Shown here piece by piece: positions 22,061 through 33,391 of a stretch of DNA of 64,000 nt. Each line of letters begins with the position of its first letter. Position 1 is the first letter of the stretch. The notes beneath the pieces are model-generated. The model saw only the letters and a list, made by a program, of their open reading frames with translations. It was not told the origin of the DNA and did not search any database. Location of the stretch: the NCBI GenBank assembly GCA_951217055.1, contig OX578283.1, forward strand, positions 65,083,228-65,147,227, given 5' to 3'. The translations under genes were made by a program, and so were the position numbers. Origin of the DNA: Gerris lacustris (lineage: Eukaryota > Arthropoda > Insecta > Hemiptera > Gerridae).

Positions 22061-22073
22061 AGTTAATCCATAA
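21738..22073 (+). pseudogene. Family B ORF, copy 3
   Basis: Near-identical to the 9501 frame, opening MSESSDFDENVENNNPPEII and containing SLSRERYELTYSKF. The frame stays open through the palindromic tail, as in copy 1. Most differences in the first 47 codons are single substitutions, so the copies are recent relative to families A and M. Recombinase-like by the same short motif only. Confidence 0.45.
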
Positions 22074-22805
22074 CCTCTTACATTCTATATTTTTGTTTTG
22101 ACCTTGATAATTAATCATAATCAATATTTTATGTTAACTATTGGATTTACCATATGATTTATTTTAATTGATTGATCTTACATAATTTTTTTAAAATTAT
22201 TTTTATATAAAATATTCTTTTAAAATTTGTATATAAATTTATTACATAAAAATAACATACATAATTTATGAATTATATTATTTATTTATATGTATTTCAT
22301 TATTCCTTACATTCATTAATTTACTTTTTTTTTTATCAATTCCTTTTTTAATTCTTTTTTGTTAATAATAAATAATTTTTTTTAAAAAATGATAATATAC
22401 AGACATAGGTACGTACATACGTCTATATTAAAATATAGGGACTAAATAATTAAAAAAAGGTTTGTTTAATACGTAAATGCAAGAAGGAGTAAATTACATG
22501 AGAGAAAATATTTTGTGTATCTCGGGAAACCTTAGCTTGTTTATGGGAAAATCTAAAGTTTCAAATTAAGTATTCCGTCTGTTATAACGAACCAGAGATA
22601 CAATATCTCATTATTTCTTCTTCTTCTTCAACTAAATATTAAATAAGAAATTATAATGCTAAAAGATCATCAGTTGTTTAAACTAAAAGTATACTGTTCT
22701 AATGTTCACTTAATTGTTTTTATTTTCAATTGAGTTTTTGTCGAACTTAATTATAGTGAATAAATATGTTAATATAATCTATTTACTGAATGACTAACTT
22801 AAGTG
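22074..22805. other. Very AT-rich, no gene seen
   Basis: Nothing recognised. Confidence 0.5.
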
Positions 22806-23570
22806 TATGTTTAAAGCATTCGCTTTTGTATGCTTAAAGCATACGCTTCTTGCTGTAAAGCATTCGCCTTAGTACGCTTAAAGCATACGCTTCTTGCTGT
22901 AAAGCCACTAGTACGTTTTAAGCATACGCTTCTTGCTGTAAAGCATTCGCCTTAGTACGCTTAAAGCATACGCGTCTAGTTGTAAAGCATTCGCTTTAGT
23001 ACGCTTAAAGCATACGCTTCTTGCTGTAAAGCAACTTTAGTACGTTTTAAGCATAGGTTTTTGCTGTAAAGCCTTCGCTTTAGTACGCTTAAAGCATAGG
23101 TTTTTGCTGTAAAACCTTCGCTTTAGTAAGTTTAAAGCATACGCTTCTTGCTCTAAAGCCTTCGCTTTAGTACGCTTAAAGCATAGGTTTTTGCTGTAAA
23201 GCCTTCGCTTTAGTAAGTTTAAAGCATACGCTTCTTGCTCTAAAGTCTTCGCTTTAGTACGCTTAAAGCATAGGTTTTTGCTGTAAAGCCTTCGCTTTAG
23301 TAAGTTTAAAGCATACGCTTCTTGCTCTAAAGCCTTCGATTTAGTACGCTTAAAGCATAGGTTTTTGCTGTAAAGCCTTCGCTTTAGTAAGTTTAAAGCA
23401 TACGCTTCTTGCTCTAAAGCCTTCGCTTTAGTACGCTTAAAGCATATAGGTTTATGCTGTAAAGCCTTCGCTTTAGTACGCTTAAAGCATAGGTTTTTGC
23501 TGTAAAGCCTTCGCTTTAGTAAGCTTAAAGCATACGCTTCTTGCTCTAAAGCATTCGCTTTTACAGTAGA
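22806..23570. repeat. 43/44-bp alternating tandem array (87-bp unit)
   Basis: Two related monomers alternate: one with AAGCATAGGTTTTTGCTGTA (43 bp) and one with AAGCATACGCTTCTTGCTCT (44 bp), making an 87-bp higher-order unit. The right two-thirds (from about 23040) is highly regular and the left third more diverged. Because 87 is divisible by three, the minus strand is open for 181 codons (23037-23582) with a 29-residue period (EQEAYALNLLKRR, then SKNLCFKRTK). No homology supports a real protein. Confidence 0.85.
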
Positions 23571-23633
23571 ATAAGTGCACAAATGTAGATGATAGGATGA
23601 TAGCTAAAGGTGGAGTGTCAATGCGACGGCTGA

Positions 23634-23970
23634 AAAATCGGTCCGAGACAACTCAGACAAATTTTCTCATATACGAGTTCATAATTACTTAGCCCAGTGT
23701 TTTCCATTTATTAGTTTTCTTAGGTAAATTTAATTATTATTGAACATTTCATCAAAATTTATCATAAAAATAACCTCCTCGGCGGGGGATCGAACCCGAC
23801 CTCTCTCTGTCATTGTTATAGATATTTTCTCAGGAACAAGATTTATTCCGGGAAATCGGCTTATACGTTAGATTTGTATTTAAATGGTCTACATTTAAGA
23901 TTTTTTTTTTTTTTTTTTTTATCAAAATCGTCAGAACCGTTTTCGAGAAATATTTTTTTCACATATTTTC
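23634..23970 (-). mobile_element. Family M copy, 5' truncated
   Basis: The terminal hairpin GTCCGAG-ACAA-CTCAGAC is at 23641-23658, then ATTTTCTCATATACG, the inverted terminal word with changes. A B-box-like word is at 23781-23800 (GATCGAACCC, minus GGGTTCGATC). A T tract of about 20 interrupts the block before CGTTTTCGAG. The 5' hairpin end is absent. Confidence 0.7.
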
Positions 23971-24142
23971 AGAGTTTTTGGAGTTTTAATAAGTGAAGTA
24001 AGTTAGTCACTTGTATGAAGTTGATTTTTTATACATATTATTTGTCAAATTTTAATATTTCGGAATATTCTGAGCTATGTTAAGGAGTTTGCGGATTATT
24101 TCGAGACTTAGGCAATCACACAGTATTATAAAGTCTGTGCCA

Positions 24143-24240
24143 AATAAGTTTTAGCGAGTAGACAGAGCGGGAAAGCCGACAAAATAGGGTGGGGACCCAA
24201 TGAGAACGGTATCTTTTAATCTTGAGTTCTCATTGGCTGT
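24143..24240. mobile_element. Relative of the 1.18-kb MITE
   Basis: AAATAAGTTTTAGCGAG, a GACAGAGCGGGAAAG word and GGGTGGGGACCCAATGAGAA match 1171-1240. It ends with TTCTCATTGG, an inverted copy of CCAATGAGAA. Confidence 0.5.
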
Positions 24241-24399
24241 AGATTCACAGACTAAAGAGTAGTTCTTCCCTCACAACGTACAGGTAGTACAGGTCGGATT
24301 TGGGTTTATCTTTTTCGATAATCAAATACCTTCGTATGACTTCAGTATATCCAATACGTAGTCTTGTCAGCATAATTTCCTCTTTTTGCAAGCTTTTAT

Positions 24400-24690
24400 T
24401 TAACTTGCAATGTTTGTATGTATATGTATCTTTGTATGTATGTATGTATGTTCGGGTCAAATCTTGCAACTGAATTTTAAAGCCAGTTATCCTCAACAAA
24501 TTGAATTGAAATTTTGCATTCACGTTTAGTTTGGATGACAATGCATGGTTAGCTAAGTAATGTCATTCTAAATCCAATATGGCGGATAGCCCAAGATGGC
24601 AAAGTGGTTATTTTTTGGGGGTTTGCTGAGAAGAATACGAAAAATAAAATGCGTTCACTCTAAATCCAATATGGCGGATAGCCTAAGATA
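24400..24690 (+). mobile_element. (TATG)n-containing HINE-like fragment
   Basis: GTATGTATGTATGTATGTTCG, then CAAATCTTGCAACTGAATTT and TTGAATTGAAATTTTGCA, the usual 'phrase' position, then a 90-bp-spaced doublet of AAATCCAATATGGCGGATAG (near 24571 and 24661). No terminal hairpin was found, so the class is uncertain. Confidence 0.45.
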
Positions 24691-24765
24691 TAAGCTTGTT
24701 TTTAAAAATGTTTCTTTACTATTAATTTTTACTAAGCTTTGTCTCTAACCATTTTGGAACTTCAT

Positions 24766-24959
24766 TACATTGTTACTCCCCTTATAAAAAAAAAACGAGG
24801 GGACTATCAATCAAAAGAAGGTTAGGGAATTTTCTTCTTTAGACTGTTACTTCCCTTAAAAAAACAGATGTGTTATATATTCATTTATCTCAAAGTATAT
24901 TGGACTAAATAATATTCCTTTGTCTTAATATTTATTTAGTCAAAGTTGATTTATATTCT

Positions 24960-24993
<34 letters not shown>

Positions 24994-25012
24994 ATTGGGG
25001 AGTAACAATTTA
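24766..25012. mobile_element. TTACTCCCCTT inverted-repeat element (family H)
   Basis: TTGTTACTCCCCTTATA (about 24768) and CTGTTACTTCCCTTAAA (about 24844) point right, and GGGGAGTAACAATTT (24997-25011) points left. Between the inner pair lies CAAAGTATATTGGACTA and CCTTTGTCTTAAT, sequence related to the 54-bp array at 53.4 kb, plus an A tract (24960-24992). Further family H modules are at 46288-46568. Confidence 0.55.
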
Positions 25013-26026
25013 AAGAAGTAACACAATTTTTTTTTTTTTTTTCCTGGTAAAAATGTTTTAGTTTTACAAAATTTAATTTACGAGTAAACCTATGCTTTCT
25101 TGCCTTTTTATATTTCTGTCTAAGTTTTGCAGTGTAGTATGAGTTAAGACCTATTTTTGAATTCTGGTTTTGCCAATTGTTTTGCCTTTATATTTCCCAG
25201 GTATGTTTTGTTTTATAATATTTAATTTTATTAGGTAATAGTGTAATTAACAAGATAGGGGATTGTCTGGTCTGATTACCCTTGTTGCACATAGATCAAA
25301 TAGATAATTAGAGTATCAGCTTCTCGCATATCTGGGAATAGAACGCAGCTGTGTTAGTTTTAGTACTTAGGTTCCCAAAAGCTCTTAAGCCTCTTTAACT
25401 TACTGATCTCTTTAAGAGCTTGTATTTTCTCAAGCGTTGTTAATAATACATATATATGCTTCCTGTCAAAAGAATTCATTCACAACTTTTACAATTCGTA
25501 GACATGGGTAGGGTCTGCAATGCTTTTGATGGGGATAATATTTTATTATATTTTAATTTTATAAGAATATAAAAACCAGTATACAATACTAAAATTTTAC
25601 GGAGACAGAGGAAACTTGTATACGGGTCTAACAATGGGCTAATCATGAACTACTATCCAAATTTTCATTAAAATCGAACGAACACTTAATTCGCATTTAA
25701 ATATATTACCAATTCTGCACTTTGAGTACACGTGTGAACGTGGGTTCATAGCGTTTTTTACGTGCATTTGGGTTATACAGATAAACATATTATATTTCAT
25801 GAAACCGTAGATACATTATTGCATTTGCACACATTTTCATTATTTGCTATGTAAATGGATAACTTGAAAACTGAAAACAAATATATATATAAGGGGGAAG
25901 CGGACTGTAACGTTTCAATTTCAGGAAGGCATAAACGCCATAGATTAAATTGGGTCAAATTTTCAGGTGGCCATAGATTTTTCTTAACAGCTTCAAAACG
26001 CATCTATAAGCCCACCTTAAGCTTTA
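25013..26026. other. No gene seen; small family A scrap near 25620-25705
   Basis: TAACAATGGGCTAATCATGA with CATTAAAATCG matches the family A interior. A T tract is at 25026-25042. The ORFs at 25797-26003 (-) and 25855-26112 (+) have no recognisable domains. Confidence 0.45.
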
Positions 26027-26631
26027 TTTTCCTAGACGCGACTCCAGCGATAGTCGCTCAAACGATAATCGTCCAGCGACTATCACCGAAAACTATCACG
26101 CTCCTCTTCTGACTTTGCTTGTTACTGTTTTCCTGCAGCTGAGCGACTCTTAACATGCAAACTCTCATAATTTTGTGCCAGCGACTATCGCTCAGCTACT
26201 TTCACTCAGCTACTATCGCTCAACTACTATCGCTCAACTACTATCGCTCAGCTACTATCGCTCAACTAGTATCGCTCAGCTACTATCGCTCAACTACTAT
26301 CGCTCAGCTACTATCGCTCAACTACTATCACTCAACTACTATCTCTCAGCTACTATCCCTCAGCTACTATCCCTCAGCTACTATCGCTCAACTACTATCG
26401 CTCAACTACTATCGCTCAGCTACTATCGCTCAACTACTATCGCTCAACTACTATCACTCAACTACTATCTCTCAGCTACTATCCCTCAGCTACTATCCCT
26501 CAGCTACTATCGCTCAACTACTATCGCTCAACTACTATCGCTCAGCTACTATCGCTTAACTACTATCGCTCAACTACCATCGCCCTGCTACTATCTCTCA
26601 GCATCTATCGATGGAGTCGCGTCTAGCAAAA
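26027..26631. mobile_element. TIR-bounded 14-bp minisatellite
   Basis: TTTTCCTAGACGCGACTCCA (26027-26046), continuing to CGATAG at 26053, faces 26605-26631 with two mismatches in 27. The interval 26180-26590 is a tandem array of a 14-bp monomer (CTACTATCGCTCAA/G). A nine-monomer block (126 bp) is repeated at 26321 and 26447. The array keeps several plus frames open (134 and 186 codons, Y/S/L/A-rich, 14-residue period). Array-inside-TIR recalls Foldback-type elements. No target duplication identified. Confidence 0.8.
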
Positions 26632-27873
26632 CGTATACCTTTAAATTAAAAATGCCCTTCCTTCGCTTGATCGGGAGCCACGCTCAAGCTTCTGCTTTTG
26701 TAGCCAGAAAAAAATATTTTGAAGTAAGCTATTGAAATTTGAATTGTATAATGTAAACCCAATTGTTATAACAGGTAAATTTCTTTTATAATATAAAAAT
26801 AAATAATAGAAACGTTATAAAAATGTTAGAGAAGGCAAACTTTAGGACAATTATTTATTATAAATAACTTATTTAATTATTTATATTCTGTTTCTTTAAG
26901 TTTTCTCATTGTATTATTTGTCATCTTTATAATCCATTATTTATTATTTCACCTCATTATAATTTCTTGAAAAAAACAACATATTTAAATAATTCAAATA
27001 TCCTTATTTTGTATTATGTGAAGATAAATGATCACTTAAAAAATTATAAAATGTATAAAAACATTTATTTTTATACGAAACAATAATTCGATATTGCATC
27101 ACTTGTTTGCTATGAAGACGGAAAGACATGTTTTCGAAGGAAGAAAAACATTATATAAGTGGAAACATTCGTTTTTTCGATAAACAAGTCAGGGTTTTTT
27201 CATGCTATAGAAATTATTTACTTTCTCGTAACTTTTTCGGTGTTGGAAAATTAGAGAATGAAATAAAACAAATAATAGTAATAAATGTTAAATAAGTCAT
27301 ATTTAAAGATTAGTTTTAAGGAACGTAAAATGTGAAAGGAAGTCAAAAAATTCATCAGATATACATTCTTCTTGATCTATTGAAAAAGCCAGAATAATAA
27401 TATATATTCTTTTACTGATTTGAAAAAAATTGTTGGATTTTATTTTTCTCTTTCCCTCAGTTACGCAACTACTGAATAATATTTTGTTTGTAAAGTGTTT
27501 TGAAGAAATGGAATTTTTTTTCTCTCAAATGTTTTACAGTGAAATAACAATTTTCTCTATTTTCTTTACAAAGTAGAGTGGCTGACTTAATTCTATTATT
27601 TCTGGTAAATAATTCAACTCATTAATTTTAAAGTTCTAAGTGTTAAGTAATAGTATTATAAAAGGGGACTGGATAAGATGGCAGGGAGTTCTTACCTAGC
27701 AAGTAATCCTTTTCACACCCACTCTACTACTACCGTCATTCCTTCAAATTTGTATTTTGTGTTACAAGGAAAAGGAAATCCTGTCAACTTAAAGACTCAA
27801 GGTCTTCTTCCCAGTGTTCGCCTGCCCTTAATATCTAACGCAGCTTTCAGGTCCCTCCAAACATTCCATCATA
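26632..27873. other. Very AT-rich, no gene seen
   Basis: The last part includes a 72-codon plus frame (27678-27896, MAGSSYLASN...) that runs into the hAT-like element. It shows no domain I recognise. Confidence 0.45.
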
Positions 27874-28774
27874 GCGGTAAGCAGTGCCGGATTTAGGTTT
27901 TTTAAGGCCCTAGGCCAAATTTTACTAGAGGCCCCCCATATTGTTTTTTCACATAGTTTTTATGAACTATAGAAGTTCTATCTTTAAAAATTTGACAAAA
28001 CCGTTATGGTAAGTTAATATTCGCAGGCCTAACTTAACTAGTGTCAAAAAAGTTTAATAAACTATATAATATATTGGAAGATTTTTTTTAACTCTTTAAA
28101 TACTTTTTAATTTGGTTTTACGTACTACATAATATTATGTGGTATGGTTTTAATAATTAAGCCGATAAAACTCACACTGTTTATTGGGTTTTTATTTATT
28201 TGTAGAACCTTTTCTAAAAACTTATAAGTATAAAATGTATAGTTCAGGAGATGGCGTGCAAAAGAGTGTTTGACTAACAAAAAGTAATATTTTGGTGCCT
28301 GTAAAAAAATTGTGGTTTTTGGTCCCATAAGTTCGTATGCGGGATATAAGTTCGTCAGCTTGGCAATAGGATATGGAAAAACAAACAAACATATGGATAG
28401 CGGCCATATGTCTCGGTCATTTTGGTGGACTATGTGATTTTCATTATCATGAGTACAAGATTAGTTAGTAGACCAAAAATCAAGTTGATGTTAGCTTGTC
28501 ACTTGATAGGTGATCACTCTTATTTGGAGTAGGTAATAATTGAATATCTAACCTATCAAGTGACAAGCTAAAATTAACTTGATATTTGATCTAATCACTA
28601 ACAGTATTCAGGATCATACTCAAATTCAAGAAATACTCTTTAGAATATACTGTGACAAAGGTGCTGAGCGGCAAGCCATATCAATGTATTGCCCATATCT
28701 GCGGCTCCCCTTAAGCCCGCGGCCCCAGGCCGCGGCCTAGTCAGCCTAGTGGTAAATCCGGCACTGGCGGTAAG
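27874..28774. mobile_element. hAT-like element with 8-bp TSD
   Basis: GCGGTAAG at 27874-27881 and 28767-28774 is a perfect 8-bp duplication. The enclosed 885 bp starts CAGTGCCGGATTTA and ends with its exact 14-bp complement. CAGTG termini plus 8-bp duplication are hAT hallmarks. Subterminal GGCCCTAGGCC and GGCCGCGGCCTAG are GC-rich. No transposase is present, so it is non-autonomous. The interior (28235-28625) includes an imperfect fold-back also found at 2266-2660. Confidence 0.9.
28434..28625. repeat. Internal fold-back of the hAT-like element
   Basis: Left arm from GATTTTCATTATCATGAGTA to TAGCTTGTCACTTGATAGGT; right arm carries ACCTATCAAGTGACAAGCTA and continues to TCAGGATCATACTC. The arms are imperfect. 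Confidence 0.75.
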
Positions 28775-28968
28775 CTGTCTTCTCCTAATTACCTTATACT
28801 GGACAAATTGGTCCATCTTTTATTTTCATCATTGTTAGACGTCCAATCAAGACCCCAACATCATCTGTTAGGTTGGGCCTACTCAGTTTAACATATTGGA
28901 CTGCCTATATCCTGTAATTGACCACATCATATCTGCCTCCTTCCAATCCTTGACTGCTGATTTGAGTT
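28775..28968. other. No gene seen
   Basis: Unassigned sequence between two DNA elements. Confidence 0.4.
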
Positions 28969-29410
28969 AAGCCTTGTTCCCACGGCTTGAAGCTTGGCGA
29001 ACCTGGTTTGAAGTTGGTCAGACCATACTCCGTGGGAACGCAAAAACTTGTTATTACTCGGGGTGGGTTTCCCGTGTATTGTCGGTACATCCTCCGTCAT
29101 CAAAGGCTTGGGATTCGACGGATGACAAACCTCAGTACGGCTCGAGCACCCGTTCCCACGATCTGTTGTGGTTTGAGCAGGTTTATTAACACACATCATC
29201 TACATCTAACGTGGCACACTATCATCTATCTATAAACATACAGACATCAGAACATATTCCTACTAGCTTTGGTGGCTCTTTCGACTTGTGGCCGCTCGGG
29301 AATCGCCAAGGTCCACGCCATGGGAGGACGGAATTCGACAGGCCACCATAGACTGTAGACTACAAGTCTATGAGTACTCTCTCAAGCCATAGACCGTGGG
29401 AACAAGGCTC
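28969..29410. mobile_element. MITE with AGCCTTGTTCCCACGG ends
   Basis: AGCCTTGTTCCCACGG (28970-28985) faces CCGTGGGAACAAGGCT (29394-29409), a perfect 16-bp inverted pair. A second inner pair, CGTGGGAACG (29032) and CGTTCCCACG (29151), lies closer in. Several overlapping ORFs on both strands arise from this GC-richer block and are not convincing proteins. The left flank reads TTAA but the right does not, so a piggyBac-like TTAA duplication is unproven. Confidence 0.65.
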
Positions 29411-29509
29411 TAGCCTCTTGAATAGTCTATATATGAGAAATTTACGTTGATAGAGGTCATCTTACAAATACTATGAAACAGTCTCCACATGGAAGATACT
29501 TTTTTATTT

Positions 29510-30191
29510 ATCACAGCAGATTTCGGCTTTCATAAAGCCATCATATGAAGAAAAAGTCGCCACATACAGCCTCCGACCATGTTCAACAGCACCTTACACT
29601 CCGGGAAACTTGGTTCAAAAAATGGCGGATCAAAGTAAATGAAACGAAAAGCTCTCATGTGACCTTCGCTCTAAGGCGCACGGTATGTGTGAACCAGTAA
29701 CCCTTAATCAAATCCCTATTCCTCATTCCAGTTCCGTCCGCTACCTGAGGCTACACTTAGATCGTCGTTTAGCATGGGTAAATCACATCAAACATGTAAT
29801 ACACGCTATAAACTTTTACACAGACTCTTACAAAACACATACAAAACAAAATACTCATCTACAACACCATAATAAAACCTACATACGGACATATGGCATA
29901 GAACTCTGGGGTTGCACCAAACCTTCCAATTCCTATCGTATCCAATCCCTCCAATCCAAGATCCTACGAAAAATAGCTGACGCTCCCTTCTAGGTTTCAA
30001 ATATCGTCCTTCATAACGACCTCAAAGTACCCTTTGTCCGTGAACTAGCCATTTCCCGATACAAATCCTTCCACGACTCCCTTTCTGACCATTCCAATCC
30101 ACTAGTCCACAGTCTGTTTTCCCGGTCCATTCCAGACAATCCTCCTAGACGCCTGAAAAGGCAGTGGCCACGTGACCTCTTAGACAACTAA
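29510..30191 (+). pseudogene. Jockey-clade LINE ORF2 relic, RT C-terminal part
   Basis: Decayed reverse transcriptase of a Jockey-type non-LTR retrotransposon. Visible in order: a corrupted catalytic-box region near 29525, WFKKWRIKVNETKSSHVTF near 29610, LHLDRRLAWVNHIK near 29755, TYGIELWGCTKPSNS near 29890, then, after an in-frame TAG (29991-29993), VSNIVLHNDLKVPFVRELA and PRRLKRQWPRDLLDN up to a stop at 30191. There is at least one frameshift near 29683 and another near 29820. The palm N-terminal part, the endonuclease and ORF1 are absent. It acted in copying its own RNA at chromosomal nicks and is now inactive. The conserved phrases make the clade assignment firm. Confidence 0.85.
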
Positions 30192-30542
30192 ATATATTTA
30201 TTTTAATATCATGAATTAAATTTATTATTTGTGCTTTATATTACACATAAAATAATTTTCGTCTCAATTTAGTAAGTGCTATCACTGGATAGTGCTTGCA
30301 TCATGTCGTCTCAAGTCAAATATTCATAGAGATCTGTATTGCTTATAACAATGAAGTATTGTAGTTGCAGTGATTAAATATAAAGTTAAAAAAAAAAAAA
30401 AAAAATAGAAATATATATGCAATTTTATGACTATTGTGCTTTTTACCGCCAATATTGCAATTTTAGCGCCAATGCATTCCGGAATTGCAATGATACCACA
30501 TAGGTAACACAGGTGAAAGAAAAACCGAGATAAAAATACAAA
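30192..30542. other. LINE 3' flank, then unassigned
   Basis: AT-rich sequence after the ORF2 stop, with an A tract at 30388-30405. No clear poly(A) boundary or target duplication found. Confidence 0.4.
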
Positions 30543-30692
30543 TTTCAAGATAAAAAGAACTTTTTATATACTACGTTTTAAAATGTCTAGCTATTCGGGA
30601 AGTTAGTTAGAAATCTATTGCTAGATTTGTACCGGATAAACAATCAAACAAACAAACAAGAAAGCAAGCTAATAAAAACGTAGTAAAATGTT
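30543..30692 (-). mobile_element. Family L remnant: two ends only
   Basis: From the left: AAGATAAAAAGAACTTTTTA (terminal hairpin), TACTACGTTTTA, then directly ATGTCTAGCTATTCGGGAAG and the 5' (CAAA)n tract and CTAATAAAAACGTAGT. About 450 bp of interior is missing, so this is an internally deleted copy that kept both termini. Confidence 0.75.
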
Positions 30693-31380
30693 AAAGTAAT
30701 CATGAAAATTGTTCTTCTGTACACCAAACAATATAGGTGAGATACGCCTGGTGTGCTGAGGCTGTATTACTCTCAAGATTTATAGGGCGAAGAAAAATAT
30801 TAAGATGTACAGTTTTCACGTAAATATATTTTTCAATTTTATTATTTAGAAAAGGAAATGCGGGCACAAATAGAATATATACTGTTAAATTTAATATTAC
30901 ATCGGAAAGCTCTTTGCTTTTAAATACACTGACATAATATGATACTACTTTAAAAATACAATTTATTACATTATAAAGATATATTTTACTAGAGCACACA
31001 TATTACACTAATATAATTTAAATATATAATCATATAAGAATAAGCATTTCCATAAATAAATATTGTGTCATGGTATCATATTGGAATGAAAAATAAAACT
31101 TTGTAAATCAAGAGATTATTAAAAGCACGAGATTATTAATATTAGAAGCATAAGTAAAAGACGATTGGAACCCTCTTCTAAAACAACAGCGTTTTGTCAA
31201 TTAGGACACCATAATGATTTAAAAAACTGCAAAACACAGTTTAAGGACAAACCAGCAGATTATTGAGTCTATAAAATCACAGGGAAGTACTTACATCCAA
31301 GTACTTTTTAGGGTATTGTAGGTTACGAAATAACATTTTAGTATTTCCCCATACCTCCTTAAATAAAAGTAAAAAAATAC
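30693..31380. other. AT-rich, no gene seen
   Basis: The 99-codon minus frame (30700-30999) is AT-driven and resembles no known protein. Confidence 0.45.
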
Positions 31381-32458
31381 GTGTGGTGTCGCGGGACACC
31401 CGGTAGGAACGAAGTTCCTTACATTTTTCATTAAATATAAATTATAAAATCACACTGCTAAGTACGTATACATTGCTTACTACTTATACATGGCGGTGTT
31501 AGAATAGAGACAAAATTGAAAGTAACGAACTGTTTGTACCTAGCAAGAGTTAAGGAAAAATTAAAATAGAATCATTATTTGTATCATTAAAGCAAGCGTC
31601 TTACTATAAATATATATTGAATATAAGTAATAAGTTGATTATGATGAGTTAATAGTTAAAGAGTATGTTTGTTAGGATGTTGGATTGAAATAGGACTGTT
31701 TTCTACCTACCCGGCCTATTTATTTAAAATATTATAAAATATGTCTCTTCCCTACTCTAAAGCTTCTGCTTGAATTTTACATGCCTGTTTCCATTGTACT
31801 TTAGACAATGTGTAAGAAGTTTTATTAAAATCGTTATACGTAAGAACGGAAGATATCGGTAAAAACGTTGTTTTCTTTATTTTAAACGTTTAGGTTCAAT
31901 TTTTATAAATTTAGCGATCTTTATCACTTCATAACAAATGTGTAAAAGGGTTCGTTTTACTAAAAAAAATATTTGAAAAAGTTGTTTGTCTCATTAAATA
32001 GATGAAGTTAGATTCTTTTCTTGGATTAAATACGCTGTATTATAATAATATACCTAATATATTAAAATAAGCGTCAGCACAGATCAATTTTACTTTTAAC
32101 AACACCGTGATTATATTTTCGATATTTACAAAACCAAGTGACATTTTGACATATAACCAACATAAACAAGTCAAGTAACCGGCTTCCATAATAACATTTT
32201 TCCCCGTCTTTTTGAAGCTTACGTTTACACGAGCGTTGCGCGTGAACGCTTGGGCGGATAACGTTTTCCAACGAACTCAGCCTGGGCATTGGTAAAATGA
32301 ACATGTGTACCAAATTTCAACTAACTCGGTGATCTTTTACTCAAGTTATTGTCATCGGTAGATTTCGTGACGGTGATTTTGTGACGGTGATTTTGGTAGT
32401 TTTTATTGGATTCACTCACGGGCTCCAGAACGTGCCATAAGGAACTTCGTTCCAAAAA
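31381..32458 (-). mobile_element. Family K HINE-like copy 1
   Basis: Read on minus: 5' end GGAACGAAGTTCCTTATGGC (rightmost, to 32453), itself a hairpin; ACTTGAGTAAAAGATC with GTTGAAATTTGGTA; CGTTCACGCGCAACGCTCG; AGATATCG region; then the subterminal inverted copy TAAGGAACTTCGTTCC (31406-31421) and a terminal hairpin GGTGTC-CCGC-GACACC (31385-31400). The inverted pair is 16 bp and perfect. Part of the body is shared with family A. Copies: 36455-37207 and 39585-40330. Confidence 0.75.
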
Positions 32459-33345
32459 AAGTATAAACAAATTTAATTGGATGGCCCAAAACAAACAAAT
32501 AGGCGGGTACCTAACTAAAAAAAGTGCCTTATTATGTTTACTAAAATTAGATTAAAGTAATTTAAAATAAATATTTAAAAATTTAGATACTGTAGACAAC
32601 GAACAATACTTATTAAAAGGTAAACTGAAAATAAAAACAAAAATGAACGATAATAATTTCACAAATACATTTCAACACTTTTTTTTAGAGTTTTTCATTT
32701 AGATAAGTTGTTGTGAAGCCTATGAAAAGAGAATTAAACAAATAATTGGAATGAAAGAAGAGACAGATGGACAGTAAGGGGAGAGAATTGTCTGAGTATG
32801 AGTAATGACTGCGGTCTTCAGCTTGCTTTCATTCCCCCCTCCCTGACAGATATTTTGTGGGGGGGGGGGGGCCTGACAGATATTTCCGTGTCTAATTCAT
32901 CTACCTCCCTCATCCATTTTCGAAAACCCTCTTCTTTTTCATAAATTTTATTCAGTAGAATATAGCAATATCACACCATTCTCTTATATATATGGCATCC
33001 ATGTCACTTTTAAACGTATAACAATATATCAAGTATCCAATATCTTACTGGTAAATGCCTTTTTCCCTTAAAAAAGATATCTCGTGCAGAATAATAGATC
33101 CTTCAAATCTGTTATCTCAATATATTTTTTTTATAACACGCATGCCTTATCATTTTTATACTTTATTTTGTACAAATGTTTATAAATATATAAAGTATCT
33201 TTAAGCCTCTATTTGCTCATTTTCATTTTAACATGGATATATATTATGCTGGTGGACAGATGAATATTCTATCACGGAAAAAACGACATGAAAAAAGTAA
33301 CGCCAGTACTAGAAAATTAGAATCTAACAGGAGCTTGGGAAGTTT
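32459..33345. other. No gene seen; G run at 32859-32871
   Basis: CCTGACAGATATTT occurs at 32842-32855 and 32872-32885 on both sides of a 13-G run, with CCCCCC close upstream. The rest is AT-rich and unassigned. Confidence 0.45.
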
Positions 33346-33391
33346 TCATTTTTTAGTACTATATTTTTCCGATAGTTACGCTTAATTAAAT

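Noticed and set aside
25797..26112. Overlapping ORFs on both strands
   Set aside because: Low-complexity composition, no motif, and the plus frame runs into the minisatellite element.
26155..26735. 134- and 186-codon overlapping ORFs
   Set aside because: A 14-bp repeat without stops opens several frames at once; overlapping frames with the same peptide show it is not selected.
27678..27896. Host exon MAGSSYLASN...
   Set aside because: No domain, no splice signals I can defend, and its C-terminus is hAT-like element sequence.
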